Shown: positions 34,510 through 42,033 of the stretch, piece by piece
Numbering within the stretch: position 1 is the first letter of the stretch
Layout: each line of letters starts with the position of its first letter
From: Bacteriovoracaceae bacterium
GTDB taxonomy: Bacteria; Bdellovibrionota; Bacteriovoracia; Bacteriovoracales; Bacteriovoracaceae
Length of the DNA: 64,000 nucleotides
Reading direction: 5' to 3'
NCBI GenBank assembly: GCA_024711325.1
Contig: JANJTC010000005.1
Location: forward strand, 992,001 to 1,056,000
Translations under genes and position numbers: made by a program
Notes under the pieces: model-generated
The model's input: the letters and a program-made list of their open reading frames with translations, nothing else
What the model was told of the DNA's origin: nothing
Database searches by the model: none

Positions 34510-36020
34510 ACTCACCGGAAGTTATAAGTCTAGGGATAGGTGAAATCTTTTTAGGGCGCAGTCCAAAAATTATTGGAACGATTCTTGGATCTTGTGTTTC
34601 TGTTTGCTTATTCTCAAAAAAACAAAAAATAGGGGGAATGATCCATTTTGCCCTCCCTGACCGGACTCATGCAACCAGCAGTACCAGAAATGATTTGAAC
34701 TTTGGTGACAGCGCTATCCTCTTTTTGTATCAGGAACTTCATCGGATTTCTCAAGGTCCAATTGATGATCTGGCTGCTAAAATAGTTGGAGGTGCCAGTG
34801 TCATGAACGAATTGGTACATGCTTCTTCCATAGGTGATCTAAATGTTCATATTGCCCGAGACACACTGAAAGAATTGGGCGTTACCATCGTTGGCGAGGA
34901 TGTGGGCGGTACCTCAGGTCGAAAAGTTTACTTTTATACGGAAAGTGGCAGACTCAGGGTTTCTAAGATGGAAGCACCTTTTAATGGAACGAAGAAAAAG
35001 ATTCGTGCATTGATTATTGATGACTCAAAGACCATCAGGGAATTACTGGCAAAGATTTTAAATTGCAATGACATTGAAGTCGTAGGTGAGGCGGGAAATG
35101 CTCAGGAAGGCGAAAAACTTATATTGAGCCTTTCTCCTGACGTGATCACTCTCGACATACATATGCCAGGACTTGATGGGGTCTCGTTTCTTAAACAATA
35201 TCTGCCTCGATATCCAATTCCAACAATCATGATTTCTTCAATAAACATGGCCGAAAGTGATTTGGTCTTTAAAGCGCTTGAAGCAGGTGCTGTTGATTAT
35301 CTACAGAAGCCTTGTTTATCTGAAATTACCACACAGTCAGTAATGATTAGAGAGAAAGTCATTACGGCCGCATCAATTAAGGTTAAAGGCCATCATCAAC
35401 TTGAGAAAAAGAATCAACGGAAAATTTCCTATTCAAGTGAACAAAAGATTGTTGCTATCGGTGCTTCGACAGGTGGGACTGAAGCAATTAAAGCAGTCCT
35501 TATGGAGCTACCTTATAACATCCCACCCATCTTGATTGTCCAGCATATACCACCCGTCTTTTCAACCGCTTTTTCTAAAAGGCTCAATGAGCTTTGTCCC
35601 TTTGAAGTCAGAGAAGCAAGTGATGGGGATGAAGTGTTGCAGGGGAGGGTGCTTATAGCGCCCGGAGGGAGACAGATGGAACTCATTATAGATGGCGATA
35701 AGAAAAAGGTCAGAGTTTTTGATGGCGAAAAAGTTAACCGTCATCGACCATCAGTAGATGTTTTGTTTAATTCTGTGGCCAAAAATGCTGGAGATCAGGC
35801 AATAGGGGTTATTTTGACCGGAATGGGAAACGATGGAGCAGCAGGGCTTTTGAGAATGAGAAATGCCGGTGCTGATACCATTGGACAAGATGAGGAGTCT
35901 TGCGTCGTCTATGGGATGCCTAAGGCCGCTTTTGATTTGAAAGCTGTGGAGCGAGTTGTATCTTTAGAAAATATAGCTGAAGAAATCATTTCCAGCTTGG
36001 AACAGTTCAAAAAACGATAA
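34506..36020 (+). CDS. CheD-CheB fusion: receptor deamidase joined to response-regulator methylesterase
   Basis: 504 residues in one frame. Residues 1-155 are CheD, a receptor glutamine deamidase: GTILGSCVSVCL with Thr25 and Cys30, HFALP with His47, the expected Thr-Cys-His triad. Residues 166-290 are a receiver (ALIIDDSKTIRELL, Asp in VITLDIHMPG, Lys in YLQKP). Residues 315-504 are the CheB methylesterase: IGASTGGTEAI (nucleophile Ser), VQHIPPVFSTAF (His) and LTGMGNDGAAG (Asp). The fusion covers three adaptation activities on one chain, opposing CheR just upstream. The TTG start overlaps the cheR stop (TTGA). The 3' end overlaps a convergent LysR gene by 14 bases. Confidence 0.92.
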   Translation: MNSPEVISLGIGEIFLGRSPKIIGTILGSCVSVCLFSKKQKIGGMIHFALPDRTHATSSTRNDLNFGDSAILFLYQELHRISQGPIDDLAAKIVGGASVMNELVHASSIGDLNVHIARDTLKELGVTIVGEDVGGTSGRKVYFYTESGRLRVSKMEAPFNGTKKKIRALIIDDSKTIRELLAKILNCNDIEVVGEAGNAQEGEKLILSLSPDVITLDIHMPGLDGVSFLKQYLPRYPIPTIMISSINMAESDLVFKALEAGAVDYLQKPCLSEITTQSVMIREKVITAASIKVKGHHQLEKKNQRKISYSSEQKIVAIGASTGGTEAIKAVLMELPYNIPPILIVQHIPPVFSTAFSKRLNELCPFEVREASDGDEVLQGRVLIAPGGRQMELIIDGDKKKVRVFDGEKVNRHRPSVDVLFNSVAKNAGDQAIGVILTGMGNDGAAGLLRMRNAGADTIGQDEESCVVYGMPKAAFDLKAVERVVSLENIAEEIISSLEQFKKR

Positions 36021-36879
36021 CATTATTTTCACTGCAAAGGAGATAGATGTCTTCAGTTACACCGTTTAATCTTCCTATCTCGATTACATCTTTATTATCA
36101 AGAAGATCTTCCACTGACGCTAATGAAGTCGCAATGAGCCCCATGCCTTCACTTGCAAAAAGTTTCTGCATACTAATGTCATTGGTCTCGCCCAGGACTT
36201 TAATTTTAATATTCATCTTATCAAAGTAATGATCAATGCCCTGACGGGATTTTGAAAGCTTAAGGGGCAACATCAAGGGGGCATCCTCTAATGAGCGTGG
36301 GAAACCTTTTTGTAAAGTTTGGAATTTTTTATGTCCACAAATAATGATTGGTGAACTTGAGATCTTTTTAAATGAAAAGCCCGACTTTTCACTGTTCTCA
36401 GGAATAAAATTAGTGATCAATAGGTCTATCTCATGATCCTCAAAGTCTTTAAACAGTTCGTCGGAGCGGCCTTTAATGATCTGTATATTCTTTTGGGATT
36501 TAAGCATGGCCTTTTTGCAAATATCCAGTCCTAAGCACTTAGGGACTCCATCCATAAGACCTATTTTTAAATTATTTTTTAATTCCTGTTGTTTACCGGT
36601 GAGTTGGGTTGCCATCTCCGTACCTATTTTGAAGATTTCTGTGGCGTACTGATGGGCCAGTTTCCCGGCCTCGGTGAGTACCAACTTCCTGGCGGAACGG
36701 TCAAACAGGGATACCTCCAGACTTTGTTCAAACTGCCTGATCTGAGAACTAAGAGTTGGTTGACCGATCGACAGAATTTTAGAGGCACGTGCAAGATTTC
36801 CTTCATTTACTACAATATAAAAATAGTAAAGATGGTGGAAATTTATCCATAATACTCTGCCATGAATGTTTACTTTCAT
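36007..36879 (-). CDS. LysR-family regulator, NhaR-like
   Basis: 290 residues. The helix-turn-helix start (WINFHHLYYFYIVVNEGNLA, RASKILSIGQPTLSSQIRQF) closely follows the NhaR branch, whose E. coli member starts INYNHLYYFWHVYKEGSVVGA. NhaR controls Na+/H+ antiporter and stress genes; targets here are unknown. The gene begins with ATG overlapping the stop of a receiver protein (ATGA), so the two are co-translated. Its end overlaps the CheD-CheB gene on the opposite strand by 14 bases. The ligand domain has FDRSARKLVLTEAGKLAHQY and is of normal length. Confidence 0.85.
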   Translation of the reverse strand: MKVNIHGRVLWINFHHLYYFYIVVNEGNLARASKILSIGQPTLSSQIRQFEQSLEVSLFDRSARKLVLTEAGKLAHQYATEIFKIGTEMATQLTGKQQELKNNLKIGLMDGVPKCLGLDICKKAMLKSQKNIQIIKGRSDELFKDFEDHEIDLLITNFIPENSEKSGFSFKKISSSPIIICGHKKFQTLQKGFPRSLEDAPLMLPLKLSKSRQGIDHYFDKMNIKIKVLGETNDISMQKLFASEGMGLIATSLASVEDLLDNKDVIEIGRLNGVTEDIYLLCSENNVIVF

Positions 36880-37244
36880 AAATATGATCTGTTTTTTATA
36901 ATGAGGAAAGTCATATCAATCAATTCTTTAATATTGGGCTTGGCAAGAAAGAGAGTATTTTCATATTCTGCGATCTGATTTTTGAGCGCTTCATTATCGT
37001 AAGCAGTATAGAAAATAAATGGGACATGATTTCCAAACATACGGGTCTTGCTTATGAGCTGTAGTCCATCCATTACTGGCATTGAAAAATCACAGATAAC
37101 ACAATCAATATTTCTTTGGTTGAGTATTTCTAAACCTTCCTTACCATCACCTGCGGTAAAAACCTGGAAATCATCGCTAAATAAAATTTTGAGATTCTGG
37201 ACGAGCTCCGGCTCATCATCAACGATCAGTAAGGTTCCTTTCAT
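36876..37244 (-). CDS. Single-domain response regulator (CheY-like receiver)
   Basis: 122 residues, one receiver domain. LLIVDDEPELVQNLKILF gives the acidic pocket, Asp in VICDFSMPVMDGL is the phosphorylation site (about 53), FIFYTAYDNEAL supplies the Thr, and LAKPNIKEL the Lys. No output domain is present, so it acts by protein contact or as a phosphate sink. It overlaps the LysR gene by four bases, an uncommon pairing suggesting that the receiver influences, or is regulated with, this regulator. No kinase is adjacent. Confidence 0.88.
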   Translation of the reverse strand: MKGTLLIVDDEPELVQNLKILFSDDFQVFTAGDGKEGLEILNQRNIDCVICDFSMPVMDGLQLISKTRMFGNHVPFIFYTAYDNEALKNQIAEYENTLFLAKPNIKELIDMTFLIIKNRSYL

Positions 37245-37338
37245 CCACGCTCCGGTATCAGTGTATAAATCTAAATTGCTGGTAATATATAGCGGAGTAT
37301 ATTGAATCTTTAAATGATAGTTGTCATGTAATTTTGTG

Positions 37339-37369
37339 ATCCTGACCTAGGGCAAGCTTAGGTCAGGAT
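37339..37369. other. Perfect 11-bp inverted repeat downstream of dps
   Basis: ATCCTGACCTA (37339-37349) and TAGGTCAGGAT (37359-37369) enclose a 9-base loop, 10 bases after the dps stop on the minus strand. No T-run follows in the dps direction, so it is not a classic terminator. It may stabilise the dps transcript end or lie in the upstream region of the receiver gene. Confidence 0.5.
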
Positions 37370-37378
37370 TAAAAGATA

Positions 37379-37909
37379 TTATTGACGGGCCTCTTTATTC
37401 TGGGCATCGGGATTGATGACCTGATTCATTTTTGATTCGCCAGGAATCTGCCCCGATAAAAAACTTCTAAGCATCCAGGCCGCTTTGTCGTGGGCCCCAA
37501 TCCTCTTGATCATAATATCTGAGCTGTAAAGATCTCCGGTCTCGTCTAAAAGATTGGCCGCTTCTGATGCTCTTTTAGATAGCAGGTCATGACTGCTGAT
37601 GAGTTCCCTCAGAGCAGTGTCATCACTGGCATGATTGTTTTTCATTTCGGAGAGATCGGCCGAACCAATAATATTTTGAAGGGTAATAGGAGCTTCATCT
37701 CCCAAAGCGCGGATTCTTTCAGCGATCTCATCAATGGCCTCGGCCAGCTCCTGGTAATGCTCTTCAGTGAGTTTATGGACTGAGAAAAACTTCGCCCCTT
37801 TATAATTCCAGTGAACAGCGTAGGTCTTCATATAAAGGATGAAGGTATCGGCCAGGACCAGTTTTAGAAGATCATTTGCTTTTGTTGATTGATTTGATTT
37901 GGTTTCCAT
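37379..37909 (-). CDS. dps: Dps-family ferritin-like protein
   Basis: 176 residues from ATG 37909 (GGGG upstream); a GTG two codons earlier is possible. Dodecameric mini-ferritin that binds DNA, oxidises Fe(II) and protects against peroxide. The four-helix core is visible: LADTFILYMKTYAVHWNYKG with the His ligand, FFSVHKLTEEHYQELAEAID with Asp/Glu ligands and EIAERIRALGDEAP. The C-terminus has RIGAHDKAAWMLRSFL typical of the family. It is a stand-alone gene, probably stress-induced. An inverted repeat follows the stop. Confidence 0.9.
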   Translation of the reverse strand: METKSNQSTKANDLLKLVLADTFILYMKTYAVHWNYKGAKFFSVHKLTEEHYQELAEAIDEIAERIRALGDEAPITLQNIIGSADLSEMKNNHASDDTALRELISSHDLLSKRASEAANLLDETGDLYSSDIMIKRIGAHDKAAWMLRSFLSGQIPGESKMNQVINPDAQNKEARQ

Positions 37910-37985
37910 ATGCACCCCGTTCTTAAATTAAGGTCTTCATGAAAGCATTTATCGAGCGGACTTAATATATCCAGGGTGTCCATGC

Positions 37986-38765
37986 TCAAGAATGGAGAGA
38001 CTCAAGCCTATTGAGATGGTCTTGATAATGTTGGATTAAGGGAGCCCAGAGCTTTCTGGCCCGGATATAAGCGTTAGTAGTTAATTCTGCTTTCTGGATG
38101 GCGGGATTAAGTTTTTTAAAGAGGGCAGACATATTAAGTTGGTTATTGAGCTGATAAGGAAAAGTTTTTTCAATGACTTTTATAGTCGTCTCAAATGACT
38201 TTCCTTCTTTGAGTAACTTTTCTGCAGTCTGAACCATTTCCAGAGTTTCATTTTTACGAACAGTTAATTTTTCAATCTCTTTTTTAATTCTAACCCTTTG
38301 CTTTTCTATCAATACCTTGCTGTCCAAAAGATACTTTAATTCAATTCTTAAACTATGAGGAAGTTCCAACATGTTTTGAGAAACTGAATTAAATAATAGA
38401 TCGTGGTAGAGCTCCAGAACATGAAACTGAAAAAAAATCATCTCCAAGGGATCATCATCTCTTACTTCTGCTATTGAAGAGATGAGTTCGAGTAGACCTG
38501 AATTTTTGCAATGATAAACAGGAATATCATTTTTTGATTTGCTTAAAAGTTGCCTGGCCACAAGATGATCTAAGTATCTTTGAATTTGGGTATTTTGCAT
38601 TTGATGGTTCTGGCCAAGATAGCATTCCATCCAGTTTGCAAAAAGTTCGGTATAGAATTTGACATCTTTTTGTCTGAAGCCGTTTATTTGGTGATTGATA
38701 TGGGAGGCACATACACTAGTGGCCAGAAAAACGCGAAATTGATGGGAAGCCGAAAGTTTTCTCAT
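37986..38765 (-). CDS. Unknown protein, possible winged-helix regulator with coiled coil
   Basis: 259 residues with no membrane segment or signal peptide. The segment IQRYLDHLVARQLLSKSKND followed by IPVYHCKNSGLLELISSI has the look of a winged-helix wing and following strand, so DNA binding is possible. Residues about 150-205 are strongly charged and predicted coiled coil (VLIEKQRVRIKKEIEKLTVR). The family is not recognised. A perfect palindrome (38768-38780) lies two bases upstream of its ATG, and a matching one lies at 38832-38844 by the divergent gene. If this protein is a repressor, it would be a natural candidate to bind both sites and control itself and its neighbour. Confidence 0.6.
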   Translation of the reverse strand: MRKLSASHQFRVFLATSVCASHINHQINGFRQKDVKFYTELFANWMECYLGQNHQMQNTQIQRYLDHLVARQLLSKSKNDIPVYHCKNSGLLELISSIAEVRDDDPLEMIFFQFHVLELYHDLLFNSVSQNMLELPHSLRIELKYLLDSKVLIEKQRVRIKKEIEKLTVRKNETLEMVQTAEKLLKEGKSFETTIKVIEKTFPYQLNNQLNMSALFKKLNPAIQKAELTTNAYIRARKLWAPLIQHYQDHLNRLESLHS

Positions 38766-38767
38766 TC

Positions 38768-38780
38768 GTTACATTGTAAC
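38768..38780. promoter_or_regulatory. Palindromic operator candidate 1 (GTTACATTGTAAC)
   Basis: Perfect 6-base arms GTTACA/TGTAAC around a single central base. It lies two bases upstream of the start codon of the 37986-38765 gene, where it would cover its ribosome site. It is the exact reverse complement of the site at 38832-38844. Confidence 0.6.
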
Positions 38781-38818
38781 ATATTAGGAAACAATATTCT
38801 TTAAATAATTCCAATTAT

Positions 38819-38846
38819 TTGACGCTATACCGTTACAATGTAACTT
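38819..38846 (+). promoter_or_regulatory. Candidate promoter for the membrane-protein gene, overlapped by operator 2
   Basis: TTGACG (38819-38824), a 16-base spacer and TAACTT (38841-38846). The palindrome GTTACAATGTAAC (38832-38844) covers the spacer end and the -10, as expected for repression. The -10 match is only fair. Confidence 0.4.
38832..38844. promoter_or_regulatory. Palindromic operator candidate 2 (GTTACAATGTAAC)
   Basis: Same arms and spacing as 38768-38780, in inverted orientation, 64 bases away centre to centre. Both lie in the divergent intergenic region 38766-38902. Confidence 0.6.
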
Positions 38847-38902
38847 AATTTACGCAAACCAGAGGGCCGAAAGTGAGAAAATTGCCTTATCGGGAGGTTC
38901 AT

Positions 38903-40102
38903 ATGAACACGATAAGTTTATTACGGATTCTTGGAGTTTTGGCAATTGTTGGATCAGGTATTAGTTTTCTGTTTGAAGGTTGGTCAAATCTAACCGATCT
39001 TGGAAAGTATCTGCTGTTTTTTGCATTTGTGTCTATCATCTTTCTTTTTAGTGAAACAACTCGGAAAAAAGATTTTTCACTGATCTTATCTTCACTTTTC
39101 ATCATCCTCATTCCGGCCATTTTTGCTCAGCTTGGTTCTTTTGGACTCGATCAAATGCACCAGATCTCAGAGAGGGTCACGACTTTTTTACCCTTGCAGA
39201 CTCGTGATGCAGCACCAGTTCTTTTAACGACAGTAACCAGCGTTCTTTTACTTATTCCTATGATTTTTCGAAGTCTGATAAGACTTGGATCTTCACATCG
39301 CATGGTCGATCTGACCTATTTTATACTTTCAGGTTCTCTTTTCTTGATTCCCAATAGGGGATCTCTTTTTCACGCTCTGATTTTGTTAGGGCTTTTCTTA
39401 TCAATGGCAGGGATTCATCGTTGGGTAAGGATGGACTCATTAGCGACAGAGTACGGGTTTGCTCTAAGAAGTGCTGTCATTTTTGTTTTTCTGGGACGTG
39501 CCTGCCTTTATGAAGTCGATGATGTTTTAATTGCCTTCGTCTATTTTTTACTGGCCTTGATCTTTCTGACACTTCTTCCTGAGAGTCTTAAGAGATTGAA
39601 ATTGGATAAGCTTGCTATAGGGGTGGGGTTTGTCTTCATGATTTTTGCTTCTAAAAAAATCCTCCTGAGCATGAATGTCAATGACGCCACTTTAAGCTTT
39701 ATCTTCACTGCCAATCTTCTTATTTTTACGATCATGCTTTTAAAGGATACGGTAAGAGTTGGAATTGGCTTTGTTGCCTTTTTATGTTGGTGGAAAATGA
39801 TCACTTCTTTTCTAATTGGAGATGAAACCTTTATTCCAGGTATATTAAGTTTTATTGTTCCAATTTGCCTTTTGGTGCTCTCAATTTATCTTAAGAAAAG
39901 AGCAGGGGTTTTGAATGGGGCAGGTCTTGTAGGCGTACTTATACTATTTCACTTAATAAGAATCATAAGCTTTCCTGAAACAAATGTATGGATAATCTTA
40001 GGGGCAATTGGTCTGTCTCTCTTCGCTCTAGATTTATTCTTTGAGCGTTATGGAGCAGTGGTAGGGGCAAAATACAAAAATCTTATGAATGATCTTGATT
40101 AG
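38903..40102 (+). CDS. Polytopic membrane protein of unknown function
   Basis: 399 residues from ATG 38903, placed right after a strong GGGAGG; an upstream GTG at 38873 is unneeded. About 12 or more hydrophobic segments cover nearly the whole chain, beginning ISLLRILGVLAIVGSGISFL and ending WIILGAIGLSLFALDLFFER. The N-terminal stretch has a loose resemblance to the DUF2157/DUF4401 membrane proteins, which I cannot confirm by eye. There is no transporter signature motif. It is divergent from the possible regulator at 37986-38765 and sits under a palindromic operator. The acyltransferase fusion gene follows 40 bases later and may share its transcript. Confidence 0.75.
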   Translation: MNTISLLRILGVLAIVGSGISFLFEGWSNLTDLGKYLLFFAFVSIIFLFSETTRKKDFSLILSSLFIILIPAIFAQLGSFGLDQMHQISERVTTFLPLQTRDAAPVLLTTVTSVLLLIPMIFRSLIRLGSSHRMVDLTYFILSGSLFLIPNRGSLFHALILLGLFLSMAGIHRWVRMDSLATEYGFALRSAVIFVFLGRACLYEVDDVLIAFVYFLLALIFLTLLPESLKRLKLDKLAIGVGFVFMIFASKKILLSMNVNDATLSFIFTANLLIFTIMLLKDTVRVGIGFVAFLCWWKMITSFLIGDETFIPGILSFIVPICLLVLSIYLKKRAGVLNGAGLVGVLILFHLIRIISFPETNVWIILGAIGLSLFALDLFFERYGAVVGAKYKNLMNDLD

Positions 40103-40142
40103 GATTTTCAGAATTCCTGTAAGATAGACAAAAGGACTCTTT

Positions 40143-42032
40143 ATGAACTCAAAATCATTTTTCTTCTCGCGAAAGTTTTGGCCCATCTTTTGGACCCAGT
40201 TTTGGGGGGCCTTGAATGACAATATGTTTAAGAATGCCATGGTTATTCTTATCACCTATAAGGCCTATTCTCTATTAGGGCTAGGTGTGGATCAGATGGT
40301 CGCCGTATGCGGTGGGATTTTTATATTGCCATTTTTTCTCTTCTCTTCAATTTCAGGCCAATTAGCAGATAAGCTTCCAAAAAATAAAATGATTATTTTT
40401 ACCAAGGCCCTGGAGGTGGTGATCATGTCTCTGGGAGCAGTTGGTTACATGGCAGAGTCAGTACTCATATTGTTCGTCTCGCTCTTTCTGATGGGATTGC
40501 AGTCCACCATCTTTGGACCTGCTAAATACAGTGTGCTGCCGGAGTTATTGGATGAGAACCACATTGTTAAAGGTAATGCCTTGGTTGAGATGGGGACCTT
40601 CCTGGCAATTTTAATTGGGACAATTATTGGTGGAATCCTGATCAGCTTGAACAGCGGTCCTCTTTATATTTCTATTGCTATCATCATGACTTCTGTCGTG
40701 GGCCTACTATGCAGTTTTAAATTACAAAAGTTAAAGGCGGTTAGTCCGGAGCTAAAAATTGATTTTAATCTCATCCGTTCAACCATGGAGATCGTCCAAA
40801 TAAGTCGTAAGACCAGAAGTGTTTTTATCTCTATCTTGGGAATTTCCTGGTTCTGGTTTTTTGGTGCGATCTTACTTTCGATCTTTCCCATTTATGTGAA
40901 AAATACTCTTAACGGGGATGAGAGTGTCGTTACTCTTTTCCTGGCCCTCTTTAGTATTGGAGTGGCGATAGGCTCAGTTGTTTGTGAGAAATGTTCTCAT
41001 GAGAGGGTGGAGCTGGGGCTGGTGCCTTTTGGTTCAATTGGTATGTCTTTATTTGTCTTGCATCTCTTCTATATTGGTACTCCCTATGAGTCGTCCGAAG
41101 TACTGAATGTGATGGGCTTCTTGCAGCAATCTGGCACTTACTGGATAGTCGCTGATCTTTTAGGGCTCTCTATCATGAGTGGCTTTTTCATTGTGCCTCT
41201 ATATACCTTCATTCAAATGCGGTCGGACCGGCACGAGCGCTCACGAGTGATTGCCTCTAATAATATTTTAAATGCTCTCTTCATGGTTGTGGCCTCCATT
41301 CTCCTGATGGGGCTATTTGCTGCAGGTGTTTCTGTGACGCAAATATTTTTGGTGCTTTTTGTCCTTAATACCCTTGTTTCTATCTATATCTATACTGTTA
41401 TCCCTGAGTTTTTATGGCGTTTTATTTGCGTGATTTTGGGAAGAATCATTTATAGACTGAAAATTTCAGGCCTTGAACATATTCCTAATGAAGGTCCGGC
41501 AGTTTTGATTGCTAATCATGTCAGTTTCATCGATTGGCTGGTGGTCTCGGCTTCTGTCAAAAGACCGGTCCGCTTTGTAATGCATTACTCCTTTATGAAA
41601 AATCCTTTGTTCGCTTTTCTTTTAAGAGGGGCCAAGGTCATTCCCATTGCTGGCCAGAAAGAAGATCCAGAATTATTAGATCAGGCCTTCGATGCTATCT
41701 CGGCCACTTTGGAAGACAATGAAATGGTTTGCATCTTTCCGGAAGGGCAGATTACCCGGGATGGGAAAACGAATAGCTTCAGGCCTGGGATTGAGAGAAT
41801 TATTAAGCGAAATCCGGTACCGGTAATCCCAATGGCAATCAAAGGACTATGGGGAAGTTTTTTTAGCAGAAAATATGGTTCTGCTTTAACGAAATTTTCC
41901 GTTATTCCAAAAAATATTTGGGGCAAGGTAGAGCTTCAGATAGTGCCCGCTTGGGCGCCGGAAGTCGTACAGGCTTCAAAACTTGAGGCTGAAATAAAAA
42001 TGCTTTTAAATGAATCGAGCGGGGAAGAATAA
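40143..42032 (+). CDS. MFS lysophospholipid flippase fused to 1-acyl-glycerol-3-phosphate acyltransferase (LplT-PlsC)
   Basis: 629 residues. Residues 1-415 are a 12-helix major facilitator of the LplT type (FWPIFWTQFWGALNDNMFKN; GQLADKLPKNKMIIFTKA). Residues 430-625 are a PlsC acyltransferase: NHVSFIDWLVVSA with the H(X4)D catalytic pair, FPEGQITRDGKTNSFRPGIE, and PVIPMAIKGLWGSF. E. coli uses LplT to flip lysophosphatidylethanolamine inward and Aas to re-acylate it; here both steps are on one chain but the Aas acyl-ACP synthetase domain is missing, so acyl donor supply is separate. It likely remodels inner-membrane lipids. The stop is two bases from the convergent deaminase stop. Confidence 0.88.
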   Translation: MNSKSFFFSRKFWPIFWTQFWGALNDNMFKNAMVILITYKAYSLLGLGVDQMVAVCGGIFILPFFLFSSISGQLADKLPKNKMIIFTKALEVVIMSLGAVGYMAESVLILFVSLFLMGLQSTIFGPAKYSVLPELLDENHIVKGNALVEMGTFLAILIGTIIGGILISLNSGPLYISIAIIMTSVVGLLCSFKLQKLKAVSPELKIDFNLIRSTMEIVQISRKTRSVFISILGISWFWFFGAILLSIFPIYVKNTLNGDESVVTLFLALFSIGVAIGSVVCEKCSHERVELGLVPFGSIGMSLFVLHLFYIGTPYESSEVLNVMGFLQQSGTYWIVADLLGLSIMSGFFIVPLYTFIQMRSDRHERSRVIASNNILNALFMVVASILLMGLFAAGVSVTQIFLVLFVLNTLVSIYIYTVIPEFLWRFICVILGRIIYRLKISGLEHIPNEGPAVLIANHVSFIDWLVVSASVKRPVRFVMHYSFMKNPLFAFLLRGAKVIPIAGQKEDPELLDQAFDAISATLEDNEMVCIFPEGQITRDGKTNSFRPGIERIIKRNPVPVIPMAIKGLWGSFFSRKYGSALTKFSVIPKNIWGKVELQIVPAWAPEVVQASKLEAEIKMLLNESSGEE

Positions 42033-42033
42033 T

